This document shows, in pieces, positions 1-10,260 of a stretch of DNA of 64,000 nt (position 1 is the stretch's first letter; each line of letters opens with the position of its first letter). Where the stretch lies: the NCBI GenBank assembly GCA_033557465.1, contig CM066037.1:513042686-513106685 (forward strand). Direction: 5' to 3'. The notes beneath the pieces are model-generated. The model did not search any database. It was given only the letters and a program-made list of their open reading frames with translations, and had not been told where the DNA came from. The stretch is from Ichthyophis bannanicus (taxonomy: Eukaryota > Chordata > Amphibia > Gymnophiona > Ichthyophiidae). The position numbers and the translations under genes were made by a program.

Positions 1-1489
1 CTGCGAGAGGTACCCCGTATGGATGTGGAGGCCTCCGGCGATGGTGCCAGGTCTCCCAAGGGTCATCCCAGTGAGGACCGCCTCTCCTCTTCAAGTCCTA
101 ACCTGGTCACCCCGGTGTCGGCATCGCAGGGCCCCATTCCCGAGTGGGAGGACCATTTGCTGGCACTGGAGCACAGCATTTCTGACTTCCTTGCTGTCCA
201 GCAGGTGCTGGTGCCAAGCCCTGCTGGCACGCACCCTGAAACCTTGAGGGCAATGCCTGTGATGGCTCCACAGACCGCGTGACAACCCCCAAGAGGCAGG
301 GACCTCATGAGGGATCCCCGGCAGAGGTCTCGATCTCCATCCCGGTCTTCGGGTACAAGATCTTCTTGAGCTAGCGCCTCCAACTCCAGGTGGGCTTTGG
401 CCTCGAGAGCCCAGCACACAGCACAGGCTCTACTCGAGCAACCTAACTCCAAGTCTTCCTCAGAAATTTCGGGCTGAATCCCGGGCTCATCGGGACCTCC
501 CCTTGGATCCTTCTCCGTCTGTTCAGAAGTGGCAGTCTCCTCCCGAAGACGACAATCTTTCTGGAGTTTGTGCGTAACAGCGCTCTCCACGCAATCCGAG
601 GAGGAGCCCCATGTGGAGGTACTCGACATTTTACAATACGAGACTCTGCCAAAGGAATCCCTCATGGTCCTGGTTCTGCCCATCCTAGCTCAGCTGCTCC
701 TTCGCATGTGGGAGACACCTGCGTCTATCCCCATTGTCAGCAAGCAACTGGACACCATGTACAGGGTCCAGCAAGGACCCAGCTTCCGGAAGGTCCAGTT
801 TCCTTATACCTTGATGGTGGTGGAGTCAGTCATGCAGAAGCAAATGAGCCCAAAAACTCACTCCTCAGTCCTGATGGGTAGGGACTCTCGTGCCCTCGAT
901 GCCCTCGGCCATAAGGCCTACCAAGGTTCTATGCTGGCATGCTGCATCCAGGCTTACCAGCTATACATAGGCATGTTACTTCATGATCTCACGAAGGAGA
1001 TTGGAGGTTTCCAGGTGGGCCTTGACAGTGATTACTTCTGCCATTTCCAGTCCCTCTTGAATTCAGGGGAGGATTGTTCAAAGTACCTTTCTTGCGCTGC
1101 ATACGACTGCTTCGAGTACTTCGCTCAGGTAGCTGCTGCTGTATCGGGGCCAGGCGATAGGCCTGGCTCCAGTCCTTGGACCTCGAACAATGGGTCCAGG
1201 AAAAGCTGCTCATTGTACAAGCAATTGTTCGGCAAACCAATGGAAGACAAAGTAGCGGAGATTGAGACTGAGTACATCACTTGCACCCGTCTCTCCTGGA
1301 AGACTTCCTCTCTCCCACGGAAGAAGCAGCAGGGCAAGAAGTCCTTCTTTCAGAGGAAGGGTCTTCCCTACCAGGGTTACCCACCCTAACCTCCGGCGCC
1401 AGCTCCTCCCCAGGGCGGACAGAACAAGAGTGGCCCCCAGGGCCTGAATAAGCCTAAGGGACCCAAAAGCCAGACCCCGGCACTGGCCT
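1..1489 (+). pseudogene. DIRS copy D: gag, divergent and frameshifted, 5' end outside window
   Basis: Remnant of a DIRS gag gene from a family clearly different from copies A-C. The longest open piece (529-1389, 286 residues) aligns by eye with the C-terminal two thirds of copy A Gag. Shared blocks include the LDTMYRV segment, the SxKTHSS segment, a RALDALG segment and a KxxFFQRK-like basic tail. The upstream piece (19-282) is in another frame, so at least one frameshift separates them. The 5' end of the gene and the left terminal repeat lie outside the window. A proline- and glutamine-rich end in the frame up to about 1490 resembles the tails of the other gag copies. Assignment rests on collinearity with the intact copy; no catalytic motif is expected in Gag. 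Confidence 0.75.
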
Positions 1490-2357
1490 AGTCGGCCCTG
1501 GGTTTTTGACGCCAGATGCTTAGCCGCTCACCCTCTGTCCACCCAGCTACAGGTGGGAGGGCGCCTGGTCCACTTTGCTCCCAGGTGGGAGTCTGTCACC
1601 TTGGACACCTGGTCAGCTGCTGGTTTCCCGCTTCATGCGTGGCCTGCATCTTTCCAAGCCCCCATCCAGCAACCTCCAGCAGAGTGTGATCTCAATGTCA
1701 TCCTCATGTGGCTAACCCAGCCGCCCTTCGAACCAATGGCATCCTGCTCGCTTCAGAATCTTTCCTGGAAGGTTAGTCTTTCTCGTGGCCCTGAACTTCA
1801 GGCCCTGATGGCCAATGCACCCTACATGAGATTCTATGAGAACCGGGTGGTTCCCTGAATGCACCCCAAGTTTCTCCCGAAGAGTGTCTCGCATTTCCAC
1901 CTCAACCAGGTGAATAGTGCTGCTGACCACCTTTCTGAAGCCCTATGCCTTCTGGGCGTCGGAGATCCTCCATACCCTTGACTGTAGGAGGGCTCTCCTC
2001 TTCTACTTGCAGCTTATGCAGGCTCACTGCAAGTCCGAGCAGCCCTTCGTCTCCTACGACCCTGCCCGCTTGGGACTTGTGGTCACCAAGCGGACCTTTT
2101 CCATCTGGGTGGCAGACTGCATCGCCTTCGCCCAGGCTTAGGCTGGACAACTGCTGCACTGCCGAGTCATGGCGCATGGTGTTCATGCGAGGGCAGCGTC
2201 AGTGGCACACCTGTTCTCCATGCCGTCAACGGACATCTACCAAGTTGCAACCTGGTCCTCTGCTAACACCTTCTCGACACATTACTGCCTGAAGAGGGAG
2301 TCCTATCTGCACAGTGCCTTTAGGCAGGCTGTACTCCAAAACTTGTACAGGGTTTAG
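1490..2357 (+). pseudogene. DIRS copy D: RT stub fused by deletion to tyrosine recombinase remnant
   Basis: At 1555-1605 the translation matches the first conserved block of DIRS RT (a GRLVHFAPRWE motif). Within about 20 codons it jumps to the middle of the tyrosine recombinase (a PPFEPM..SLxxLSWKV block at about 1720-1775). The RT active site, RNase H and Dam-like domain are therefore absent, a loss of roughly 2 kb compared with copy A. The recombinase continues in two or three frames to 2357 with the conserved ending (FRQAVLQNLYRV), but stops and frameshifts break it. This copy cannot encode its own RT, though it keeps a right terminus and an internal complementary region. It could have been mobilised in trans before it decayed. 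The deletion is seen; mobilisation is inference. Confidence 0.7.
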
Positions 2358-2485
2358 ACAACTCTGACCTTTCTTCTGTGGCTACTGAGAGTGTGGTCCT
2401 CAGGCTGTCTTCAGTTACCAGTGTCTGCTCACAGCTCTCCATGGAGCCTTTCTACAGGTCCCTGGTAGCCTATAGCTGGGGATTA

Positions 2486-2583
2486 CCATATGTGAGAACT
2501 GACTTCCTGCTTGTTCCTGGAGAAAGCGCAGTTACTCACCTGTAACAGGTGTTTTCTAGGGACAGCAGGAATCAGTCCTCACA
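2486..2583 (+). repeat. DIRS copy D internal complementary region
   Basis: About 98 bp forming an imperfect inverted repeat. The second half is the reverse complement of the copy D right terminus (about 2745-2804), including the motif ACCTGTAACAGGTG. The first half matches the complement of a DIRS left end as seen in copies A and C. Same arrangement as in copies A and C. Confidence 0.7.
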
Positions 2584-2804
2584 ACCCACCCACCTCACCT
2601 GGGTGTTGCCCACTCTTCATGGTATATTTTATCCTTGCCTGAGCTATGCCAACTGACTGATCAAGATTGCACCCTTAGGCAGGAAGGGGACCACGCATGT
2701 GTGGGGCATTCCCAAAGACTGACTTTGAAAGCTGGGGAAATGTTCCGCGCGGGCTGATTCCTGCTGTCGCTGGAGAACACCTGTTACAGGTGAGTAACTG
2801 CACT
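2584..2804 (+). repeat. DIRS copy D right terminal region and element end
   Basis: The stretch after the internal complementary region ends with the DIRS terminus signature (CCTGTTACAGGTGAGTAACT then CACT). I place the end near 2804 by alignment with copies A-C. The left partner is outside the window, so the inverted repeat itself cannot be confirmed. Confidence 0.6.
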
Positions 2805-2924
2805 TTCTGTTCTATCTAAATTTGGTATTTGTTCCCTACTGTCCATAACACTTGTAACTTCCTCTCAGGCTAATCTTCTGGTCATCTCTACAGTATCTTG
2901 TCTTACTAATCTGTTATGTTTTTT

Positions 2925-4208
2925 TGAAGGAGTGAATAAACAGGTGGACAAAGGTGAGTCGGTTGATATTGTGTATCTGGACTTTCAGAAAGCCTTTGAC
3001 AAGGTCCCCTCATCAGAGACTTTTGGCAAAACTAAAGAGTCATGGGATAGGAGGCAGTGTACTATTGTGGATCAGGAACTGGTTAAAAGATAGAAAGCAG
3101 AGGGTAGGGCTAAATGGCCAATTTTCCCAATGGAGAAATGTGAATAGTGGTGTACCCCAGGGATCTGTGCTGGGTCCGCTGCTTTTTAACATATTCATAA
3201 ATGACCTGGAAAGTGGAATAACGAGTGAGGTTATCAAATTTGCAGATGACACAAAACTATTTAAAGTTGTTAAAACCCAAGAGGATTGTGAAAAATTGCA
3301 AGAGGATCTTGATAAATTGGAAGACTGGGCATCAAAATGGCAGATGAAATTTAATGTGGACAAGTGCAAGGTTATGCACCTAGGGAAGAACAACCCAAAC
3401 TATGGTTACACGATGCAAGGTTCCACATTAGGAACCACCACCCAGGAAAAAGATTTAGGCGTCATTGTGGATACCATGTTAAAACCCTCAGCCCAGTGTG
3501 CAGCAGCGGCCAAGAGAGCAAATAGAATGCTAGGTATGATAAGGAAAGGAATGGAAAATAAAACAAAAGATGATATAATGCCTCTATATCATTCCATGGT
3601 GAGACCGCACCTTGAATATTGTGTGCAATTCTGGTCACTGTATCTTAAAAAGGATATAGCGATTTTAGAAAAGGTTCAGAGAAGAGCCACCAAAATGGTA
3701 AAGGAGATGGAAGGATACTCCTATGAAGAAAGGCTAAAAAGGTTAGGGCTCTTTAACCTGGAAAAGAGACGGCTGAGGAGAGATATGATAGAAGTCTATA
3801 AATTAATGAATGGAGTGGAACGGGTAAACGTAGATCGATTGTTTACGTTATCAGAATATAGAAAGACTAGGGGACATGCAATGAAGCTATTTAAGACTAA
3901 TAAAAGAAAATATTTTTTCACTCAACGTGTAATCAAACTCTGGAATTTGTAACCGGAGGATGTAGTAAAGGCTGTTAGTGTAGCTGGGTTTAAAAAAGGT
4001 TTGGACAAGTTCCTGGAGGAAAGGTCCATAAACCATTATTAAGAAGTGACCAAAGATATCAATGCTTGACCCAGTACAAGCATTGTGGAACTTGTGTCTC
4101 TTGGGGAAACTGCTAGGTACATATGACCTAGATTGGCCACTGTTGGAAACAGAATACTGGGCTTGATGGACCTTGGTCTGACCCAGTATGGCATATCTTA
4201 TGTTCTTA
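2925..4208 (+). mobile_element. CR1-clade LINE, 5'-truncated, RT region to 3' tail
   Basis: 5'-truncated non-LTR retrotransposon. The translation carries the [30 protein letters not shown] and FADDTKL reverse transcriptase blocks, then the CR1-type C-terminal domain (YFFTQRVIKLWNL). A one-base insertion near 3010 shifts the frame just after the first block. A stop codon at 3950-3952 interrupts the last domain exactly where the homologous copy at 44213-44612 keeps a sense codon. The 3' UTR ends in the diagnostic tail CCCAGTATGGCATATCTTA and a TATGTTCTTAT repeat. It is a dead copy with long open stretches, so it is fairly young. No target duplication is evident. Confidence 0.9.
3011..4042 (+). 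pseudogene. CR1 ORF2 C-terminal half (reverse transcriptase), disabled
   Basis: Reads as the last ~340 codons of a CR1 ORF2. RT motif B/C blocks lie near 3150-3265, with the catalytic FADD at about 3239-3250. Thumb and C-terminal region follow (HLEYCVQFWSLYLKKDI, EKVQRRATKM). The in-frame stop at 3950 removes the last 30 residues, ending EERSINHY, which are still readable downstream to 4042. No endonuclease domain is present, because the element is truncated before it. RT would reverse-transcribe its own RNA at a nicked chromosomal site; this copy cannot. I chose the start just after the frameshift near 3010. Confidence 0.85.
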
Positions 4209-4229
4209 TCTATAAACTGAAATTTCATT

Positions 4230-4580
4230 CTCCCAGGTCCACAGCTTTTTGCTATTTTGCCATCACCTTCTAGAACCTCCCTACCATTGGAGCTTCCTTT
4301 GGAAACTTCTTTTAGGAAATTCAGGGCAGGTCTGATCGGTTTTTTGATTACCTGGTGATCTTTTTTTACTGCTTTGATGTTTAACTTTGGATCATTACTT
4401 CTGCTCTCTGTTCGCAATACTTTGTCGTATTATTATTATAGTCCTGGACTTTATTTTTCTATGCATTCCCTCCTTGCTGTTTTTGTCTCTTGTCCTTCCT
4501 TGTATGTTATGTTTTAAGGCTGTTAAAACACCATTTTTTTGGAACAGCAGTCTATCAAATAACCATAAATAAACTACTTG
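4230..4580 (+). mobile_element. Possible L2-type LINE 3' end fragment
   Basis: Weak match to the C-terminal end of L2-like ORF2 (a LPLELP..FRKFRAGL-like string in a broken frame) followed by an AT-rich tail with AATAAAC near 4570. Stops are frequent. It lies between a CR1 copy and an opposite-strand L2 copy. Confidence 0.35.
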
Positions 4581-4740
4581 GAACAAAGTGTTTTGGATGA
4601 TGAAACGAAAATTGGATGATTTTGTCAAAGGAGATGTTAGAGTTCTGACTGGAAGGGCGTCCAAATGTTTGTAGAAGACATAATCACTAATTTCTTATTT
4701 GTAATCTGCAAAATTTCAAATATTAATTTGCATTTATTTT

Positions 4741-5440
4741 GTTTATTTATTTGGATGCTTTTCTATACCGCTCCTTCCAGAGATCAGGGTCAGTTTACAA
4801 TGAAACAAAACAAAACATAATACATTGAACATTGTGTAACCGGTGAATTATTTACAATAAACAGTTAAACGTAAGAACTGTTTACAATCGTATATCTTTT
4901 ATATCTATTGTAAGTGCAGAGGCTTCGATAATGGAAAGCAAAATGAAACATCAATGGGTAGTTGTGAGATTATGGTTGCTTTGGTGTGTAGCAAAGTTAC
5001 GTGGTGCAGGGGTCAAGTTGGTAAGTGGGACTTGATCATAAGTGAAATTAGGGTTATGGAAATGCTGTATGAACAGATACGTTTTTAATTCCTTTCGGAA
5101 AACTGGGAGGTCTTTAATTTCTCTCAGACTTTCTGGGAGGGCATTCCATTGAGTAGGTGCAACATATGAGAACGCACTGTTACTGGTTTGATTAGTTTTT
5201 CGAATAGAGGTAGGGACTAAAAGAGTGTTAAGGTTCTTCCATCTTCTAGTTCTGTTTTCAGGGGGCATTTGGATCAAAGTTGAAAGATGAGAAGGTGCTA
5301 TATTATTGATTAGTTTAAATGTGGTCAGTATGGATTTATATTTTATCCTACTGGCAACAGGGAGCCAGTGGAGGGTGTATAATATAGGGCTATTGTGATC
5401 TTGAAAATGGAGCATTTGGGTTGAAGATATAAGTTAAACA
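4741..5440 (-). mobile_element. L2-clade LINE 3' end, minus strand
   Basis: The minus-strand frame 5415-4951 encodes the typical L2 ORF2 C-terminus: LHWLPVASRIKYK, then TFKLIN, AFSYVAPTQWNALPESLRE and a final FRKELKTYLF. The 3' end lies at the low-coordinate side, in the tATTTATTT tail and the ACCGCTCC motif seen in other L2-like copies here. It is open for about 150 codons but lacks RT and endonuclease. Confidence 0.8.
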
Positions 5441-6986
5441 GGAGAGCAGAAAGTGCAGAGCCTTTTCAGAAAGACATTGTGATTGTATTTATATCATGTA
5501 TAGGTTGTGCCAGCTTGTGTTCACATAAAGATTCATTGAAACAGTTTGACCAGGGTGCCCTAAGCTTTTGCACACAGCTGTATGTATCGAATATATGCTT
5601 TATATGTTGGTGACAAGTGGGTGTTGGGTGAGTGAGTGAGCCTGCCCAAAACTTGTTTGTTTACACTTTTTGTCTTCTGTTTAAAAAAAAAAAAAATTTA
5701 AAAAAATACCATGTCTAAAGACATTACTTTGAAACAGGAATTTGGTGCTGCAAATTGTGGAGGAATGTAAAGTTCTTTTGAAGCAATTCCCATCATCTCC
5801 TCCTCCAATTAAACGGTCTGGCAGTTTCCTCTGTCTATTCCTTCAACAAAGAGGGAGGAAGAAATACAAACATGTAAAACAAAAAAAATTCCTAATGAGT
5901 TCAGTTGGGGTAACAACACATACATAATGAGGAGAAAAATTCCTCTTACTAAGCAAGGACTTTGTTCTGTAACATATTTTTGAAGCAGAACAAAGACCTA
6001 GCTTTCTGGAATTAGAAAAAAAATCACACAAAAACCCTGCCCGGTTGCAACCCATAGGCCATCTGCATTGCATTACTGCATAGTTAATTTAGGGGGGGTA
6101 AGAGTATTTTCAAGGCTTATTTGCGGTGGTGTACGGAGTCCTTGGGAGAAAGCAAGGAAGCTTTTGTGCCTATTTTTGATGGTCAAGAAGTAGTGCTCAG
6201 AGTGCTTTTTTAGACAAGGATCCTTTCTGGCCTTTGGGCTACCAACAGTTCCCTGAACTGTCTGGGGAGGAGTTAAGAGCATGGTGGGGGAATTTCTTTT
6301 ATACCTCTATTTTTAAGAATTAAATGATTATGTCCAATTCAGTTTACAGCAAAATCTTAATACAAAAATTGTGCTTGTGTTAGTCTCAAAATGTATCATC
6401 TCTTGAATATTATTTTTTCAGAATAGTAGGTGTTCTCATGGCTTTCCGTCGACTGGCAGGATTGAGTCTGGCACACAAATGGGTGACTTTGCATGTCACC
6501 AGGATGCAAAAGCTCTCCCATGAAACCTGCTTGGCCCTTTCTGCAAGCAGTGTGTCGGCATTTGTTTTGTTTTCCACCCTGTTGAACAGATGCAAAAACG
6601 AAGGTCTTTCTTTTGCATAAGAGGATTACCTCTGTTATCTGACAATGTTCTTCGATGTCTCATTTCTTTAAAAATAAAAAATTTGTCTGGTGTGTGCTCT
6701 GCTTCTCCCTCCCCACCCCCCCAAATAATTTCTGCCGGTTCCTGAGCGTGTCACGACTTAAATCAACTACCACTCCCTACAGTGTGGAAGAAATATCCTG
6801 AGCTTTGATGTGCACTCCATGTGTCTAATCTGCTTGAGCGGTGACCATAACCAAATGGAATGTAAGCATTGTGCAGAGATGCCAAAAGTGATCTATCCCA
6901 AAGAGTGAGAATAACTGCACCAGTGAGAGACATTGTAGTCCTATGAGTGAGGTTTTTTTCTCATTCCCTGCTAGACATATCACAGT
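5441..6986. other. No recognisable gene
   Basis: About 1.5 kb with no convincing coding or repeat signature. It contains an A-rich run at about 5682-5706. Short open frames here lack codon structure or conserved motifs. Confidence 0.5.
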
Positions 6987-7231
6987 CAAGGCTGGTGTAA
7001 GGATATGAGGAACATTAGGCAAGCCCTCAATCCTGCCGCCCCTCTGTGGGGCCTGCAGCGGCAATGCTATTTAAATCGCACTGCAGCACAGAGAGTTTGG
7101 ATAAGTGTTGCGTTGCAGTTTAAATGGTATTGCTGCCGCTGCAGGTCCTGGAGAAGGGGGCAGTGGGCACCCTGGGAATGTTGGTGCTCTAGGTGAACAC
7201 CTAGTTCGCCTATTGGTTCACTCCAGCCCTG
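6987..7231. mobile_element. hAT-type MITE (245 bp) with diverged 8-bp target duplication
   Basis: The left end begins CAAGGCTGGTGTAAGG. The right end is the reverse complement of CAGGGCTGGAGTGAACC, giving a short imperfect terminal inverted repeat. The flanking octamers are ATCACAGT (6979-6986) and GTCACAAT (7232-7239), matching at six of eight positions, as expected of an old hAT duplication. There is no coding capacity. Confidence 0.6.
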
Positions 7232-7239
7232 GTCACAAT

Positions 7240-7650
7240 ACACAAACTCCGCCAAAGATATCCTGAGCCTATAAAAATAAAGTTGCTATACCATAAGAGC
7301 ACTAAGTCCCAGGACTGACATCTCGTATTGGGAAAGCAGAACGAGCTCTACAGTTACAGATCCCTACACATACATACAGAGCATGACAGACCCTAAACAT
7401 TGCAGAATAGGGAATGAAATATTAGGTACAAAAACAGGTTGGACTGCAAGCAACATGCCAGCAGGTTACCTCACCTTGAGAGCACACAACTAGATCCATT
7501 ACCAAATACAGAATAAGTGGCTATAAAATAGAAACTTGCAGGCAAAACCCAAAATGGAAACTACTAAAAGCCAAACTCCATATGCAGTACAATAATGGAA
7601 GATATATATGTGTTAAACTTTCTGGGACAATCTAACAAATATGTCTTATA
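7240..7650. other. Unassigned, weakly like the hAT interior at 18.9-19.3 kb
   Basis: Scattered strings here (AAAAGCCAAACT, ACAAC-rich runs) recall the A/C-rich interior of the hAT-type element at 18776. The similarity is too weak by eye to claim a copy. Confidence 0.25.
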
Positions 7651-7651
7651 T

Positions 7652-7936
7652 GAGGGAGGAGTGGCCTAGTGGTTGGGGAAAGTTACCTCGGGCCGGAGAG
7701 CCAGGGGTTTGAATCCCGCTAGAAGATAGTAATCTTGGGTCGGAAGGATTGGGGTTTCTAGTCCCCCAGGTGCTCCTTGTGGCCTTGGGCAAGCCACTTA
7801 ACCCTCCATTGCCTCAGGTACAAAAACATAGATTGTGAGCCTTTTGGGGACAAGGGAAAAATATATATACAATATCTGAATGTACACCACTTTGGTAGAA
7901 AAGCGTTATCTAAGCCTAGTTAAATAAAAATAAATT
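7652..7936 (+). mobile_element. tRNA-derived SINE
   Basis: The head has an A-box-like TGGCCTAGTGGTT and a B-box-like GGTTTGAATCCCG. A body follows with CCTTGTGGCCTTGGGCAAG, and the 3' end has TTGTGAGCC and an AAATAAAAATAAATTAAG tail. Part of the head seems duplicated (the AGTCC..GGGTTTCTAGTC segment). The same duplicated head occurs in the minus-strand copy at 54.5-54.8 kb, so it is a family feature. Confidence 0.75.
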
Positions 7937-7937
7937 A

Positions 7938-8014
7938 AGTAAGTCGTGGTTAGAACAGCAGAAATCGGAGTTTGATTCCCGCTGGCACTCCTTGTGGTCT
8001 AGGTCGAGTCCCTG
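7938..8014 (+). mobile_element. SINE, 5' part, split by DIRS copy B
   Basis: A SINE head with B box (GAGTTTGATTCCCGCTGGCA) stops abruptly at the left end of DIRS copy B. The SINE body resumes at 13483 (TTACCCTCCACTGCC), directly after the right end of the DIRS element. Comparison with uninterrupted copies at 33632 and 41742 shows the two halves are contiguous SINE sequence. Confidence 0.75.
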
Positions 8015-8176
8015 TCTCCAGGAACAAGCAGGAATGTAGTCTTCACATATGGGTATCGTCGGTACTGATGGAGCCTGTGTGGGAACGCTCCCCAGTGTCC
8101 AATAGGCAAGCTTTTGGGAGCACCCCACAGCGCCTGCATGCTGCCTTCCTGCCTTTCCAACTCTCCCTCTTCAGTT
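8015..8176 (+). repeat. DIRS copy B left inverted terminal repeat
   Basis: Reverse complement of 13294-13455 with scattered mismatches. It contains the ITR core CGTCGGTACTGA, a degenerate form of the copy A palindrome, and ends in a CCCTCTTCAGTT segment. Confidence 0.85.
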
Positions 8177-8418
8177 CTTCATTTTCCGCGGAACCGACAG
8201 GATGCATACCCTGTCACCGCAGAAAAAATTTATCCTTATTCTTTTGTTTTTTGTGGTCACGTCTGCCTTCATTCGACGCCTACCGGGACTGCCGGTTCTC
8301 TCCTCTTCTTTTTCAAAATAAAAAAACCCTAGTTTTCTAAAAGATTTTTTCTTTCTGGGGCCTTTCCCCTCTCAGTGCTAGGTGCCATTTTGGGCACTAG
8401 GCCCACTTTTCTTCAAAC

Positions 8419-10260
8419 ATGGAGAAACCAACTAGTGATTTCAAGAAATGTTCAACATGTGGCGGTACCATATCCGTCACCGACACCCATGAATGGTGTC
8501 CTAAGTGTTTAGGTCCTGACCATTCTCCATCGGAGTGTCTCTCCTGCAGAAAGATGACCAAGAGGGGCCTGCAGAATAGAGCTGCAAAACCTGGTACCCT
8601 TTTTGCCGCAGATACGATGTCAGTTGCATCGACGTCTTCCAGGGCTTCATCTTCTTCCCATGGATCTCAGGTAACTAAACTTAAGACTTCTAAAATTGGC
8701 CAGTCCTCGACGGGTAGATCTCCTTCCAAGTATCCAAGTATCGAGATGCCACTGGTGTTACCCTCGAGGAAAGTTCACCGGCAAAACAGCCCCGGCGGGA
8801 GGCCTCCGTCTCCAAAGCATTAACGGGGCTCCAGAATGTTCCAGGGGCTTCCACCTCTGCAGAACTACTGGTGCCATGTTCTGGGGTCATAGCCACTTCC
8901 ACCAGTACCGACACCCAGGCATCGGCAGGAGCGATGGATCATAGAATCCTCGCTCTCAAACGCAGTCTAGTGGCCCTCTTAGCAGCTTTGGTACCGCTAA
9001 GACCGCTACAGATGGTTCCACAGGTACCGGTACCGATACCGAGTGCCTCGATGGGTATGCTTCCCCCCATTCCAAGCCTTGAGTCTATCTCAGTATCGAC
9101 AGATCGGTACTGAGACACCCCGATACCAACTTCGAGCGATACCAGTACCATGCGTTGCAAGAACACCCTGCACAGAGATACTTTGAATCATCCGATTCCG
9201 ATGACACTGATGACTGCCGGTACTAGAGCTATCCTTCCGGGGGATCCATCTCCTTCTCCTCAACGAAGAATGTCTCCTCCAGAAGACATGTCCTTCCAGG
9301 ATTTTATACGTGATTTAGCTCGGGGTCTTGCAATCACGGTGACTCCAGAGAAGGAACCCAGAGCAGAAGAATTAGAAATTCTTCAGTATCCTAAGGCTCC
9401 TATAGAGGCATCTACCCTGCCCATTCACAGAATCTTGCATGATCTTATGCTAAGAATGTGGGAAATTCCTTTAACGGTGTCTCCACACTCTCGACGACTC
9501 GATACCATGTACCGCAATCCAAGCTGTCCTGGCTTTCAAAAAACTCAATTACCACACCATTCAATGGTAGTGGAATCGGCGATGCATAGGATGAAGAGTG
9601 CTAAAACACATTCTTCCAATCCTCCGGGCTGTGAATCGAGGACGCTCGATGCCTTTGGGTGTCGATGTTTCCAATCCTCCATGTTGGCAGCCAGGATTAG
9701 CTCCTACATTCTCTATATGGGAATGTTCCTCAAAGAAGTTACAGGTGACTTGGAGCTCATGAGCCCTCTTCTCCCTGAGGAAAAAAGGGGGGAATTCCTT
9801 ACTGTGGTCAAACATGCCCAGGATGCCTTTAAGTTTGTAAATCGTGCAACCTTTGATAGCTTTGAATGCATTAGCAGAACCTCTATTTCCATCGATGCAC
9901 GTCGTATTGCCTGGCTTCAGGCATCAGACTTAGAACAATGGGTGCAAGATAAACTGGGAAATATTCCTTGCACAGGAGAAAATCTCTTTGGCAAGGACTG
10001 TCAAGACAAGGCTAATCAGCTTGAAACTGAAAATACTACTTTGAACAGACTATCAGTCGACAGCCAACCCAGCAAAGAAAAAGTCAGTCAATAAACCCTT
10101 TTTCATCAATAAAAAGAGGATTTACCCATCTTACACCCATCAGGGCCACTGTCCAGTTCATGTTCCCCAAAAGGGGCAGCAACAGACCAGACAGCAGAGG
10201 AAGCCACAAGTTCCTAGAGCTCAACCTGCTCAGCATACTCAGCCTCCTCAGGGGCTTTGA
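8419..10260 (+). pseudogene. DIRS copy B gag, frameshifted
   Basis: Starts with ATG at 8419 in the same context as copy A gag. The first 134 residues hold the zinc-knuckle region: CX2C at residues 11/14, then CX2CX4HX4C (CPKC..H....C). The frame breaks near 8823 and the reading moves between frames until 9150. From there 314 codons are open to 10094, including the conserved DLMLRMWE, LDTMYR, and AARIS..LYMGMFL blocks. Another frameshift near 10090 moves the basic tail to a different frame, which ends at the TGA of 10258-10260 in the conserved CAGGGGCTTTGAC context. Gag would package the RNA; this copy cannot make a full protein. Confidence 0.85.

Noticed and set aside
7652..7725. tRNA gene
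   Set aside because: A- and B-box-like strings are present, but there is no cloverleaf and the sequence continues into a SINE body; the other copies behave likewise.
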